DNA from: Nocardioides luteus
GTDB taxonomy: Bacteria; Actinomycetota; Actinomycetes; Propionibacteriales; Nocardioidaceae
Assembly: GCF_000960475.2 (NCBI RefSeq)
Contig: NZ_JZDQ02000012.1
Coordinates: 90,289 to 154,288, forward strand
Length of the DNA stretch: 64,000 nt
Reading direction: 5' to 3'
Positions 47,274 to 56,675 of the stretch are shown piece after piece; within the stretch, counting starts at the first letter, position 1; each line of letters starts with the position of its first letter. The notes under the pieces are model-generated. The model made no database searches, had not been told where the DNA came from, and was given only the letters and a program-made list of their open reading frames with translations. The translations under genes and the position numbers were made by a program.

Positions 47274-47918
47274 ATGACACAGACCACCCCCGCTGCGCCG
47301 TCCGAGAAGACCTCCGAGAAGACCGCCGCCGACTTCTGGTTCGACCCCGCCTGTCCGTTCGCCTGGATCACCTCGCGCTGGATCCTCGAGGTCGAGAAGG
47401 TGCGTGATGTCGAGGTGACCTGGCACATCATGAGCCTGGCGTACCTCAACCAGGACAAGGACATCCCGCAGGAGTACCGCGACTTCCTCTCCACCGCGTG
47501 GGGCCCGGTGCGGGTCTGCATGGCGGTGCAGAACGAGTACGGCCAGGAGAAGCTGGCCGAGATCTACACCGCGCTGGGCACCCGTCGTCACGTCGAGGGC
47601 CGCGACTTCGACCGCGCGCTGATCGAGGAGGCGCTGGCCTCGGTCGGGCTGCCGATCGAGCTGGCCGACGCGATGGACGACTCCGGCTACGACGAGGCGA
47701 TCGCGAAGTCCCACCACGAGGGCATGGACCAGGTCGGCAACGACGTCGGCACCCCGACGATCGCGATGAACGGCTCGGCCTTCTTCGGCCCGGTCATCTC
47801 CAAGGCGCCGAAGGGCGAGGAGGCCGGGAAGCTCTGGGACGGGTTCCAGCTGATCACCGCCTACCCCTACGTCTACGAGCTCAAGCGCGCCCGGGTCCAC
47901 GACCTCGACTTCAGCTGA
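47274..47918 (+). CDS. DsbA-like protein of the mycothiol-dependent nitroreductase (Rv2466c) family
   Basis: 214 residues with a thioredoxin fold and helical insert. The active-site motif is DPACPFAWITSRW, so only the first Cys of the usual CPxC motif remains. GTPTIAMNG is the cis-Pro loop and GPVISKAP follows, as in the Rv2466c group that uses mycothiol. With a single Cys it may act as a monothiol, glutaredoxin-like transferase. ATG 47274 is used; GTG 47268 and a GTG overlapping the previous stop (47229) are alternatives. Confidence 0.82.
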   Translation: MTQTTPAAPSEKTSEKTAADFWFDPACPFAWITSRWILEVEKVRDVEVTWHIMSLAYLNQDKDIPQEYRDFLSTAWGPVRVCMAVQNEYGQEKLAEIYTALGTRRHVEGRDFDRALIEEALASVGLPIELADAMDDSGYDEAIAKSHHEGMDQVGNDVGTPTIAMNGSAFFGPVISKAPKGEEAGKLWDGFQLITAYPYVYELKRARVHDLDFS

Positions 47919-47985
47919 GGACGCTGCCTACCGAGGACGCTCGATTTGAGGTCGCCGGCGGGTTCGGGCGGTGGGACCATCGCAT

Positions 47986-48720
47986 ATGACCCTGACCGTA
48001 TTGCGTCGCCCGCTGGCGCTGACTCTGTCGCTGGCCGCCCTCGTGGCCGGCTCGGCCGCCTGCGGCGGCACTGCATCCTCGGGCAAGGACACGTCGTACG
48101 CCGACGAGTCCCCCAAGAAGATCCTCGCCGACGCGAAGGCGTCGATGAGCTCGCTGGAGTCGGTCCATCTCTCGGGGACCGGCCTCGACGACGGCGCCGA
48201 GATGACGATCGACATGACCGTCTCCACGGCGGGCGACTGCACCGGCACCATCGGTACGCCCGACGGGGAGATGACGCTGCTCGTCGTCGGAGGCAAGGCC
48301 TGGTTCAAGGCCGACCGGGCGTTCTGGAAGGCCAACGCCGGTAGCGACGCCGATGCCGTCCTCGCGATGGTGGGGAAGAAGTGGGTCGTCGGTGGCGACG
48401 ACCTCGGCGACCTCACCGGGCTGTGCGACTGGGACGAGCTCTCCGACGAGTTCCTCGAGCTGCTGGTCCCGAGCACCATCGAGGGCCTGACGATCAAGAA
48501 GTCGAAGGACCAGGTCGACGGGCAGCCGGTGATCAAGCTCGAGGACCGCAGCAGCGAGCAGGGCACGATCTATGTCCGGGCCGAGGAGCCCCACTACGTC
48601 GTCAAGGTGTCCAACACCGGCAAGGACGCCGCCGACGTGGTCTTCAGCGCCTTCGACGAGCCCACCGAGATCGTCGCGCCGAAGCCCCGTCAGCAGATCG
48701 ACTTCGACAACATGGAGTAG
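47986..48720 (+). CDS. Putative lipoprotein, LppX/LprG-like
   Basis: 244 residues. The signal peptide RRPLALTLSLAALVAGSAAC ends at a Cys, followed by a Gly/Ser-rich stretch. The mature protein is beta-rich, starting SPKKILADAKASMSSLESVHLSGTG, the pattern of the LppX/LprAFG superfamily that carries lipids or glycolipids in actinobacteria. Trp-containing stretches (KAWFKADRAFWKANAG) are typical. The -3 residue of the lipobox is Ser, so lipidation is probable only. The function is not established. Confidence 0.72.
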   Translation: MTLTVLRRPLALTLSLAALVAGSAACGGTASSGKDTSYADESPKKILADAKASMSSLESVHLSGTGLDDGAEMTIDMTVSTAGDCTGTIGTPDGEMTLLVVGGKAWFKADRAFWKANAGSDADAVLAMVGKKWVVGGDDLGDLTGLCDWDELSDEFLELLVPSTIEGLTIKKSKDQVDGQPVIKLEDRSSEQGTIYVRAEEPHYVVKVSNTGKDAADVVFSAFDEPTEIVAPKPRQQIDFDNME

Positions 48721-48770
48721 TCGGGGATCGGGTGGTGACGGGTCGGCAGCCGAAGACGTACGTTGGCTTC

Positions 48771-49319
48771 ATGGCGACTGACGAGGCAGGAATCCTCTCG
48801 AGGGCGCTCGACCAGACCGGCGACCTGCTCGACCGGGTGCACGCCGAGAGCGTCTCGCGGCCGACGCCGTGCGAGCAGTGGGACGTCGGCGCGCTGGCGG
48901 ACCACGTGATCGCCGACGCGACCAATTTCGTCACGATGCTGCACGGTGGGGAGCCCGACTGGGGCGCGCCGTCACCGCACGTCAGCGAGAGCTGGGGGCC
49001 GAGGTTCCGGGTCGGCGCCGACGACGTGCTCCACGCCTGGGACCAGGGGCCCGGCGCGACCGACGGGGAGGGCGGCCCGGCGGTGCCGGTCGGCCTGCTC
49101 GTCGCCGAGTACGCCACCCACTCCTGGGACCTCGCCACGGCGCTCGGCGTCCCGTCCACCGAGCTCGATCCGGAGCTGGCCGAGGTCGCGCTGGACTTCA
49201 TGAAGGCGACCCTGAAGCCGGAGATGCGCACGGGCGCCTTCCAGCCCGAGGTGGCTGCGCCCGAGGGCGCCGGGGCCTACGAGCGGCTGGCTGCTTTCGC
49301 GGGACGCAGGCCCGCCTGA
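48771..49319 (+). CDS. TIGR03086-type DinB-like metal-binding protein, copy 1
   Basis: 182 residues. The N-terminal motif SRPTPCEQWDVGALADHVI and the later VAEYATHSWDLATALG supply conserved His residues of the mycothiol-dependent maleylpyruvate isomerase/DinB fold. The C-terminus has the family's EGAGAYERLAAFAGR. These proteins probably use mycothiol as cofactor; the substrate is unknown. TACGTT ends six bases before ATG 48771, so the mRNA may be leaderless. A paralogue follows 12 bases on. Confidence 0.85.
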   Translation: MATDEAGILSRALDQTGDLLDRVHAESVSRPTPCEQWDVGALADHVIADATNFVTMLHGGEPDWGAPSPHVSESWGPRFRVGADDVLHAWDQGPGATDGEGGPAVPVGLLVAEYATHSWDLATALGVPSTELDPELAEVALDFMKATLKPEMRTGAFQPEVAAPEGAGAYERLAAFAGRRPA

Positions 49320-49331
49320 GACCATGGTCGT

Positions 49332-49883
49332 GTGGTTGACCAGATGGGAGTGTTCGCGCTGCAGCGGGCACTGACGCAGGCAGCAGAGCTTCTCGACACC
49401 GTCACGGCGGACGACCTGACCCGGCCGACACCGTGTCCGGAGTGGGATCTGCGCAAGCTCGCCAACCACATGATCGCCCAGCCGCGCGTCTTCGTGACGA
49501 TGCTCCAGGGCTCCCCGCCCGGATGGGACGGGCGTGAGGACTATGCGGTCAACCTCGGCGAGGAGCTGCGCACCCGGGGCAACGCGCTGATCAACCTGTG
49601 GCGCGAGGTGGGCCCTGACGACATGGTGATGGTCGACCCCGACTGGCAGTCGGCCGAGATCGCGGTCCACACCTGGGACCTGTGCGCCGCGCTCGACCGG
49701 CCGACCGACGGCCTCGACGAGGCGGTCGCCCAGCGGGCGGTCGTCGCGATGGACCGCATCCTCGGGCCGGAGCGCAAGGGGCGGGCCTTCGTCAACGCGC
49801 TCTCGGCCCCGGAGGGGGCGGGTGCGTACGAGCACCTGGCTGCGTACGCCGGACGGCCGGTGCCGTTCGTCGTGAGCTCCTGA
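49332..49883 (+). CDS. TIGR03086-type DinB-like metal-binding protein, copy 2
   Basis: 183 residues, clearly paralogous to the preceding gene: RPTPCPEWDLRKLANHMI, IAVHTWDLCAALDRP and EGAGAYEHLAAYAGR occupy equivalent places. It lies 12 bases downstream, so the pair is a tandem duplication in one operon. Divergence is considerable between motifs, so the duplication is old. The GTG start has no clear ribosome binding site; translation is probably coupled. Confidence 0.85.
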   Translation: MVDQMGVFALQRALTQAAELLDTVTADDLTRPTPCPEWDLRKLANHMIAQPRVFVTMLQGSPPGWDGREDYAVNLGEELRTRGNALINLWREVGPDDMVMVDPDWQSAEIAVHTWDLCAALDRPTDGLDEAVAQRAVVAMDRILGPERKGRAFVNALSAPEGAGAYEHLAAYAGRPVPFVVSS

Positions 49884-49979
49884 ACGGGCGCGGCCTCAGT
49901 AGTCACAGAGGTCCCAGACGACACACCGAACACAGGGGTTTGCGGCATGTCGGGCCGTTGATTCTCCAAAATCAAGGGT

Positions 49980-51197
49980 ATGGCCCGCTTCCCCCGCGTC
50001 ATCACCGTGACCCTGACCGCTGTCGTTCTCGGCGCGTCGATGCTCGTCCCTGCCATCGGGTCGTCGATGGATCCTGCGGCCGCCCAGAACGACGACCAGC
50101 TGATCAAGCTGCCGCGTCTCGAGGACGGCATCGCCACCCGTGACGTGAAGCTGCCGCCGAGGCTGACCGAGCGGTCGGCCGGCGCGGCTGCGACGGAGAA
50201 GCTGCGGACCACGACCTTCTCGATGGTCGGGGTGTCCTGGTCCGGGGCGGAGACGCCCACGGTCGAGATGCGGGTGAGCAAGTCCGACACGTGGCGCGAC
50301 TGGCAGGAGCTGCCGCTGCAGGAGGACCTCCCCGACGGAGCCGAGGAGACCTTCGCCGCGCGCGGCAAGGTCGAGCGCCGGGGCACCCAGCCGGTGTGGA
50401 CCGGCCGGGCCAGCGGTGTCCAGGTGCGGGTCGCGGGCGCGCAGCCCAAGGACCTGAAGCTGACCCTGATCAACACCGGGCCGCAGGAGGACGTCAAGGC
50501 TCCGAAGAACGCCGACGAGGACCCGGGCTACGGCAGCGCGTCCGACGGCAGTGCCGCGAACGGCCGGGTCGCGCGATCGCGACCGCGGTGGGCGCCCAAG
50601 CCGACGATCTTCACCCGGGCGCAGTGGGGCGCCAACAACTCCTGGCGCAACGGCCGCCCGGAGTACAACTCCTCGCTCAAGCAGGTCCACATCCACCACA
50701 CCGCCACGAGCAACAACTACTCCAAGGGCGACGTGCCGGGGATCATCCGCGGCATCTACAGCTATCACACCAGGTCACTGGGGTGGTTCGACATCGCCTA
50801 CAACTTCCTCATCGACAAGTACGGCCGCGCCTGGGAGGGCCGCTCCGGCGGCATCGACCGGCTGGTCAAGGGTGCCCACACGCGCGGCTTCAACCACCAG
50901 TCGATGGGCATCGCCCTGATCGGCAACTTCGAGCACGTACGTCCCACCGACGACGCCCTCATCAAGACCGAGCGGATGGCGGCCTGGAAGCTCGACATGG
51001 CCGGCCGCGACGAGCGCGGCACGCTCGAGACGATCTCCCAGGGCAGCGACCGGTTCCCGTCGGGGCGGCGGGTGCGGGTCTGGGTCATCGACGGCCACTT
51101 CCACACCAACGAGACCTCCTGCCCGGGCGCCCAGCTCGCCAAGTGGCTGCCGTGGATCCGGAAGTACGCCTACAAGCGCGACCAGATGTTCAACTGA
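49980..51197 (+). CDS. Secreted N-acetylmuramoyl-L-alanine amidase (PGRP/Amidase_2)
   Basis: 405 residues. The signal peptide (VITVTLTAVVLGASMLVPAIG) is followed by a beta-rich N-terminal domain (about 70-165) of the type preceding actinobacterial PGRP enzymes. The amidase domain begins RAQWGANNSWR and contains zinc ligands in VHIHHTATSNNYS and in the C-terminal HFHTNETSCPG, with LGWFDIAYNFLIDKYGRAWEGR between. It would cut the amide bond of peptidoglycan outside the cell. No neighbour suggests a special role. Confidence 0.92.
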   Translation: MARFPRVITVTLTAVVLGASMLVPAIGSSMDPAAAQNDDQLIKLPRLEDGIATRDVKLPPRLTERSAGAAATEKLRTTTFSMVGVSWSGAETPTVEMRVSKSDTWRDWQELPLQEDLPDGAEETFAARGKVERRGTQPVWTGRASGVQVRVAGAQPKDLKLTLINTGPQEDVKAPKNADEDPGYGSASDGSAANGRVARSRPRWAPKPTIFTRAQWGANNSWRNGRPEYNSSLKQVHIHHTATSNNYSKGDVPGIIRGIYSYHTRSLGWFDIAYNFLIDKYGRAWEGRSGGIDRLVKGAHTRGFNHQSMGIALIGNFEHVRPTDDALIKTERMAAWKLDMAGRDERGTLETISQGSDRFPSGRRVRVWVIDGHFHTNETSCPGAQLAKWLPWIRKYAYKRDQMFN

Positions 51198-51245
51198 GGC
51201 GGCGGCGAATAAAACAAGTGGCACCTGCTCACTAGGATGCTGCCC

Positions 51246-53048
51246 ATGAGCAATGTTCTGTCCGCAGTCGCCTGGCCGTACGCAAACGGCCCGCGCCACA
51301 TCGGCCACGTGGCCGGTTTCGGCGTGCCCTCCGACGTCTTCAGTCGGTACATGCGGATGGCGGGTCACGACGTGCTCATGGTCTCCGGCTCCGACGAGCA
51401 CGGCACCCCGATCCTGATCGCCGCCGACGAGGCCGGCGTGACCCCCCAGGAGCTCGTCGACAAGAACCACCGGATCATCGTCGAGGACCTGACCTCGCTC
51501 GGCCTGACCTACGACCTCTACACCCGCACCACCTCGGCCAACCACCACTCGGTGGTGCAGGAGCTGTTCCTCGGGGTCTACAACAACGGCTACTTCGTCG
51601 AGCAGACCTCCAAGGGCGCGATCTCGCCGTCGACCGGCCGGACCCTGCCGGACCGCTACATCGAGGGCACCTGCCCGATCTGTGGGTACGACGGTGCCCG
51701 CGGTGACCAGTGCGACAACTGCGGCAACCAGCTCGACCCGGACCAGCTGATCAACCCCGTCTCCAAGATCAACGGCGAGACCCCGGAGTTCATCGAGACC
51801 CAGCACTACTTCCTCGACCTGCCGGCACTCGCCGAGGCGCTGCACGCCTACCTCGACGAGCGCGAGCAGACCGGTCTGTGGCGTCCCAACGTCATCCGGT
51901 TCAGCCAGAACATCCTCAAGGAGATCCGCCCGCGCGCGATGACGCGCGACATCGACTGGGGCATCCGGATCCCGCTCGACGGGTGGCGCGAGAACCCGAC
52001 CAAGCGGATGTACGTCTGGTTCGACGCGGTCATCGGCTACCTGTCCGCCTCGATCGAGTGGGCCCGGCGCTCCGGGAACCCCGAGGCCTGGCGAGCCTGG
52101 TGGAACGACCCGGAGGCGCTGTCCTACTACTTCATGGGCAAGGACAACATCGTCTTCCACGCCCAGATCTGGCCGGCCGAGCTGCTCGCCTACAACGGTC
52201 AGGGTTCGAAGGGCGGCCAGCCGGGGGCGTACGACACCCTCAACCTGCCGACCGAGGTCGTCTCCAGCGAGTTCCTGACGATGGAGGGCAAGAAGTTCTC
52301 CTCCTCGAAGAAGATCGTGATCTACGTGCGCGACCTGCTCTCGCGCTACCAGCCCGACGCGTTCCGCTACTTCGTGGCCGCCGCCGGCCCCGAGTCGAAC
52401 GACTCCGACTTCACCTGGGCCGAGTTCGTGCGGCGTACGAACGACGAGCTCGTCGCCGGCTGGGGCAACCTGGTCAACCGCACCGCCACCCTGATCGCGA
52501 AGAACTTCGGCGAGCTGCCCGCTGCCGGGACGCTGACCGAGGCGGACCAGGCGATCCTGGACACCGTCGGTGGCGCGTTCGCCACGGTCGGTGACCTGAT
52601 CGGCCGCCACCGGCAGAAGCAGGCGATCGGCGAGGCGATGCGGGCCGTCGGCGAGGTCAACAAGTACGTCACCGACCTCGAGCCGTGGAAGCTCGCCAAG
52701 GCTCCCGAGGACCGCGAGCGGCTCGGCACCGTGCTGCACGTGATGGCGCAGTGCGTCGCCGACCTCAACCTGATCCTGTCGCCGTTCCTGCCGTTCTCCG
52801 CCAACGAGATCGACAAGGCCCTCGGCGGCAAGGGTGAGGTGGCCCCGATGCCCCACATCGAAGAGGTCGAGGACCTCGACACCGGCAAGGCCTACCCGAT
52901 CATCACCGGCGACTACTCCGGCGCGCCCTCGTGGCAGCGCCACCCGATCGTCGTCGGCACCCCGGTCTCGAAGCCCACGCCGGTCTTCCAGAAGCTGGAC
53001 ACCGCGATCGTCGACGAGGAGCTCGACCGCCTCGGCATCGAGCCGTGA
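51246..53048 (+). CDS. metG: Methionyl-tRNA synthetase
   Basis: 600 residues, class I synthetase. The HIGH motif is at residues 18-21, and the KMSKS equivalent is KKFSSSKK near residue 350. The connective-peptide zinc knuckle [18 protein letters not shown] lies near 142-160, and the Met-binding [15 protein letters not shown] is present. There is no C-terminal tRNA-binding (EMAP) domain. TAGGAT ends 7 bases before ATG 51246; the mRNA may be leaderless. Two smaller genes overlap downstream. Confidence 0.97.
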   Translation: MSNVLSAVAWPYANGPRHIGHVAGFGVPSDVFSRYMRMAGHDVLMVSGSDEHGTPILIAADEAGVTPQELVDKNHRIIVEDLTSLGLTYDLYTRTTSANHHSVVQELFLGVYNNGYFVEQTSKGAISPSTGRTLPDRYIEGTCPICGYDGARGDQCDNCGNQLDPDQLINPVSKINGETPEFIETQHYFLDLPALAEALHAYLDEREQTGLWRPNVIRFSQNILKEIRPRAMTRDIDWGIRIPLDGWRENPTKRMYVWFDAVIGYLSASIEWARRSGNPEAWRAWWNDPEALSYYFMGKDNIVFHAQIWPAELLAYNGQGSKGGQPGAYDTLNLPTEVVSSEFLTMEGKKFSSSKKIVIYVRDLLSRYQPDAFRYFVAAAGPESNDSDFTWAEFVRRTNDELVAGWGNLVNRTATLIAKNFGELPAAGTLTEADQAILDTVGGAFATVGDLIGRHRQKQAIGEAMRAVGEVNKYVTDLEPWKLAKAPEDRERLGTVLHVMAQCVADLNLILSPFLPFSANEIDKALGGKGEVAPMPHIEEVEDLDTGKAYPIITGDYSGAPSWQRHPIVVGTPVSKPTPVFQKLDTAIVDEELDRLGIEP

Positions 53049-53716
53049 CCCGGGTCGTTGCGCTCCTCGGCGACGACCGAGGACACCGCAGCCATCAGGA
53101 GCTCAACGCGCTGCGGCCGCAGCTGGCCGAGCTCGGGGTCGAGACGGAGTGGGTGCCGACCGACTCCGGGTTCGAGATCTCGACCTACGACGGGGTCTGG
53201 CTGGTTCCCGGCTCGCCCTACGCCTCCGACGCCGCGGTGATGGCTGCCCTCACCGTGGTGCGGGAGCGGGGGATCCCGTTCCTCGGGGTGTGCGGCGGGA
53301 TGCAGTACGCGGTGCTGGAGTGGACCCGCAACGTACTCGGCTCCGCGGCGACCCACGCCGAGTCCGACGGCGCCGGCGACGACAACGCGGTCGCCGCGCT
53401 CGCCTGCTCGCTCTACGGCGAGGAGCGGCTGGTGACGCCCGTGCCCGGCACGCGGTTCGACGGTTGGCAGCCGGAGCCGTTCGTCGGGATGCACTTCTGC
53501 AACTACGCCCCGACCGCCGAGGCGATCGCCGCGCTGGAGAAGGCCGGCGTCGTGATCGGCGCCACCGCGGACGACGCCGGCGCGGAGGTCCTGGAGTTCC
53601 CGGACCACCCGTTCTACGTCACCAGCATGTTCCAGCCCCACATCGGTGCCCTCGCCGGCGCCCCGGTCCACCCGCTCGTGCGCGCGTTCGTGAGCGCGGT
53701 CGCCGCACGACGATGA
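53045..53716 (+). CDS. CTP synthase C-terminal-like glutamine amidotransferase
   Basis: 223 residues of class I glutamine amidotransferase fold. The nucleophile elbow is GVCGGMQYA with C83; a His follows in [10 protein letters not shown]. It matches proteins named CTP-synthase C-terminal-region-related (seleno)protein, some of which use selenocysteine; here an ordinary TGC encodes Cys. There is no synthase domain, so it is a stand-alone amidase or amidotransferase partner. Its GTG overlaps the metG stop (GTGA), and its end overlaps the DUF3626 gene. Confidence 0.78.
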   Translation: MTRVVALLGDDRGHRSHQELNALRPQLAELGVETEWVPTDSGFEISTYDGVWLVPGSPYASDAAVMAALTVVRERGIPFLGVCGGMQYAVLEWTRNVLGSAATHAESDGAGDDNAVAALACSLYGEERLVTPVPGTRFDGWQPEPFVGMHFCNYAPTAEAIAALEKAGVVIGATADDAGAEVLEFPDHPFYVTSMFQPHIGALAGAPVHPLVRAFVSAVAARR

Positions 53717-54465
53717 GCGTCACGCTCCAGTTCCACCCCGACTGGCCGTACGCGGGCGGGCTGGTGATCGAGTCGCTGGCACGAGACGGAACGTACCGCT
53801 CGCAGTTCGAGACCGGGACGTCGAACGGCGGCTTGACCGCGCATCCGGGCGGGGACCGGTGGTGGTGGGAGAGCCGACTCTTCGGCGGGCGCTACGACGA
53901 GGCGCCGGCCGCCGACCGCCCGGTCTACGGAGCCTGGAACCGCCGTCGGGATCCGTACGGCGGCGCGATCCGGTTCGGGTCGGCCCACCTCCGGCTTCGT
54001 GCCGAGGTGCTGGAGCGGTGCACCTTCTGCTTCCCCGACTCGGTCCTCGAGCCGACGGACTTCGGCGGTCAGGAGATGCTGCCGCACCTGTCCGCGATGG
54101 CCGACGCCTCCGGTTTCGACGCCCTCGACGAGTGCGTCGAGGCGCACGTGCACGGCGGCGTCGTCATCGAGCGGGACGTCGAGGCGGTCGTGCTCGACCC
54201 CTGCTTCCGGAACACGTCGGTCGAGGCCGCGGCCGCCGACCTCGGCTGCGCGGTGGAGTGGCATCCCGGGTTCCGGGTCGCCACCGATGGCCTCGATCCG
54301 AGCTACCGCGGTCAGGAGTACGTCGACCTGGCACGGTCGCTGGGTGACGTACTCACGCCCGATGTTCTCGGGGACGCCGCGCGGTCGGGCGACCATGACC
54401 CGCAGTCCGTCAAGCGGGTCTGGCACTACCTGGCGAGGTTCGGAAGGTCCACGGCGGCGGCGTAG
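53713..54465 (+). CDS. DUF3626-family protein
   Basis: 250 residues. The family signatures VTLQFHPDW, DGTYRSQFETGTSNGGL, WESRLFGGRYD, RPVYGAWN, RFGSAHLRL, CTFCFPDSV and HVHGGV are conserved, with several His, Asp and Cys residues suggesting an enzyme. No activity is established for the family. The ATG overlaps the preceding stop (ATGA), and the last 40 bases overlap the convergent WYL regulator gene. It is the third gene of a metG-led operon. Confidence 0.8.
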   Translation: MSVTLQFHPDWPYAGGLVIESLARDGTYRSQFETGTSNGGLTAHPGGDRWWWESRLFGGRYDEAPAADRPVYGAWNRRRDPYGGAIRFGSAHLRLRAEVLERCTFCFPDSVLEPTDFGGQEMLPHLSAMADASGFDALDECVEAHVHGGVVIERDVEAVVLDPCFRNTSVEAAAADLGCAVEWHPGFRVATDGLDPSYRGQEYVDLARSLGDVLTPDVLGDAARSGDHDPQSVKRVWHYLARFGRSTAAA

Positions 54466-55391
54466 CGCTTCGCGAGGATCTCGAGGTGGTCGCGGAGCTC
54501 CGGGGGTGACTCGACGGTGAAGTCGAGGCCGAGCATGCCGATCCAGACGGCCACGACCTCGAGGCTGTCGCCGCCGGTGACCAGGACGCTGCGGTCGGGA
54601 GCGATCGGCTCGACGGTGCCGACGGCGGGGTTGATGCGGGAGATGACCTCCTCGGCGGAGGCGGCGATGACCAGGCGGGCGTGGACGGCCCAGCCGGTGC
54701 GGGCGACCTCGCGTACGACGAACTCGGTGAGGTCGAACCCCGGGGCAGCCGGACGGAACGGGCGGCCGCCGGGGACCTTGAGCCGCAGCCAGTCGACCCG
54801 CAGCGGCGTCCAGGTGTCGGTGCGCGGGTCACGGGCGACGAGATACCAGCGGCGCTGCCAGGAGACCAGCCGGTAGGGCTCGACCTCGATCGGCTCGTCG
54901 CGGTAGTCGGCGCGTACGCCCTGACCGTCGCGGATCGCGGTGGCCAGAGCCTGCAGTGTGCCGGCGTCGACGTCCGGGTCGGGGACGTTGCTGTCGGTGT
55001 TGACCGGACCGGCCTCCATGGCGTCGACCACCGCGGCCAGCTTGCGGCGCAGGTGGTCGGGGAGCACCTGGTCGAGCTTGGCGAGCGCCCGGGCGCTGGT
55101 CTCGGCCACACCGGCGATGCCGGTGGCGGCCCGGAGCCCGACGGCCACCGCGACCGCCTCCTCGTCGTCGAGGAGGAGAGGCGGGAGGTTGCCACCGGTG
55201 CCGAGCCGGTAGCGCCCGCCGGGGCCGCGCACCGACTCCACCGGGTAGCCGAGGTCGCGGAGCTTGGTCATGTCGTTGCGCACGGTGCGCTCGGAGACGT
55301 CGAGCCGGGTGGCCAGGTCGGCGCCGGTCCAGCCGGCCGAGGACTGCAGCAGGCCGAGCAGCGCCAGGAGTCGCGCGGAGGTTTCCAGCAC
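54426..55391 (-). CDS. WYL-domain transcriptional regulator (DeoR-type HTH)
   Basis: 321 residues. The N-terminal HTH begins VLETSARLLALLGLLQ, the standard start of the family, with DLATRLDVSERTVRNDMTKL. A WYL domain follows with YRLVSWQRRWYLVARD, and a C-terminal WCX region. Members bind nucleotides or other ligands; most act as local repressors or activators. GTG 55391 is preferred over the TTG at 55409. It is divergent from the epoxide hydrolase gene, its likely target. Confidence 0.88.
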   Translation of the reverse strand: MLETSARLLALLGLLQSSAGWTGADLATRLDVSERTVRNDMTKLRDLGYPVESVRGPGGRYRLGTGGNLPPLLLDDEEAVAVAVGLRAATGIAGVAETSARALAKLDQVLPDHLRRKLAAVVDAMEAGPVNTDSNVPDPDVDAGTLQALATAIRDGQGVRADYRDEPIEVEPYRLVSWQRRWYLVARDPRTDTWTPLRVDWLRLKVPGGRPFRPAAPGFDLTEFVVREVARTGWAVHARLVIAASAEEVISRINPAVGTVEPIAPDRSVLVTGGDSLEVVAVWIGMLGLDFTVESPPELRDHLEILAKRYAAAVDLPNLAR

Positions 55392-55504
55392 GGGCTCAGC
55401 GTGCTTCAAAAAAGATTCTCGGGCCAGCGAAATTGCGGAATCAGGCTTGCCGGAACCCTTCCTAACGTGGGTCTCACAAGGTCGGAAACCACCAAGGAGA
55501 AGTC

Positions 55505-56614
55505 ATGAACACGCAGGTCAGCACCGAGATCAGCAACAAGATCAGCACCGTCACCGTCGAGTTCCCGCAGGCCGATCTCGACGACCTCCGCGCCCGCCTG
55601 GACCGCACCCGGTTCGCCCCGAGCGTGCCCGGTGACTCCTGGGACTACGGCACCCCGACTGCCTACCTCGCCGACATGGTCGAGCGCTGGAAGAGCTTCG
55701 ACTGGCGGGCGGTCGAGGAGCGCATCAACGCGGTCCCCAACCACCTGACCGAGATCGACGGCCAGGTCATCCACTTCGTCCACGTACCCTCCTCGAACCC
55801 GGACGCCAAGGCGCTCCTGCTCGCCCACACCTACCCGGGCTCGTTCCTGGAGTTCCTCCCGATGATCGACTCCCTGACCGACGAGTTCCACCTGGTGATC
55901 CCGGAGATGCCGGGCTTCGGGCTCTCGACGCCAGTCGTCGACACCGGCTGGACGATGAAGCGGGTCGCCGAGGCGTACGACGTCCTCATGCGCCGGCTCG
56001 GCTACGACTCCTACGGGGTGCACGGCAGCGACGGCGGGGCGATGGTCGGCCGCGAGCTGGCGATCCTGAACCCGGAGGGATTCCTGGGCGCCCACGTCCT
56101 GCAGCTGTTCTCGTTCCCGTCCGGTGACCCGAGCGAGTTCGAGGGCTTCGGGCCGAAGGAGTACGCAGCCCTGGCGCACATGCAGTGGTTCCAGTCGGTC
56201 GGCGGCTACAACGCCATGAACGGCTCCCGCCCGCAGACGGTCGGGGCGGCGCTGGCCGACTCACCCGTCGGGACGCTGGCCTACAGCGAGCTCTTCGAGT
56301 CCTTCGGCAACGGCACCTCGCTGGTCACCCCCGAGCAGGTGATCGAGCAGGCGACCTACTACTGGCTCACCAACTCCTACGCCTCGGCGGCGCGCTACCA
56401 CTACGAGGAGGGGCACGCCGAGCGCGAGCCGGAGGTCTCCCAGGGGCGGATCGGGGTCGCGGTCTTCAAGGACGACTTCCAGACCATCCGGTCGCTGGCC
56501 GAGCGGGACAACGCCAACATCCAGCACTGGTCGGAGTTCCCCGAGGGCGGCCACTTCGCCGCCCTGGAGCGCCCCGGCGACATCGTCACGGACCTGAAGG
56601 CCTTCTTCGCCTGA
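55505..56614 (+). CDS. Epoxide hydrolase-family alpha/beta hydrolase
   Basis: 369 residues with the N-terminal epoxide-hydrolase domain (VEFPQADLDDLRARLDRTRF) and an alpha/beta hydrolase core. The oxyanion motif is HTYPGS (108-113), the nucleophile D176 is in VHGSDGGAMVG, and the catalytic His lies in EGGHFAALERP near the end. Lid tyrosines (YYWLTNSYASAARYHYEEG) are consistent with epoxide opening. AAGGAGA 4 bases before the ATG is an excellent ribosome binding site. The WYL gene is divergent, and a strong terminator follows. Confidence 0.9.
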   Translation: MNTQVSTEISNKISTVTVEFPQADLDDLRARLDRTRFAPSVPGDSWDYGTPTAYLADMVERWKSFDWRAVEERINAVPNHLTEIDGQVIHFVHVPSSNPDAKALLLAHTYPGSFLEFLPMIDSLTDEFHLVIPEMPGFGLSTPVVDTGWTMKRVAEAYDVLMRRLGYDSYGVHGSDGGAMVGRELAILNPEGFLGAHVLQLFSFPSGDPSEFEGFGPKEYAALAHMQWFQSVGGYNAMNGSRPQTVGAALADSPVGTLAYSELFESFGNGTSLVTPEQVIEQATYYWLTNSYASAARYHYEEGHAEREPEVSQGRIGVAVFKDDFQTIRSLAERDNANIQHWSEFPEGGHFAALERPGDIVTDLKAFFA

Positions 56615-56627
56615 GAGCTGGGGTGTA

Positions 56628-56675
56628 GCTCGAGGATCGCAGTCCCCCCACGGCTGCGATCCTCGAGCACGTTTT
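56628..56675 (+). terminator. Intrinsic terminator of epoxide hydrolase gene
   Basis: GCTCGAGGATCGCAG (56628-56642) pairs perfectly with CTGCGATCCTCGAGC (56654-56668) across an 11-base loop, followed by ACGTTTT. It sits 13 bases after the stop and also faces the end of the convergent GPP34 gene. Confidence 0.9.
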
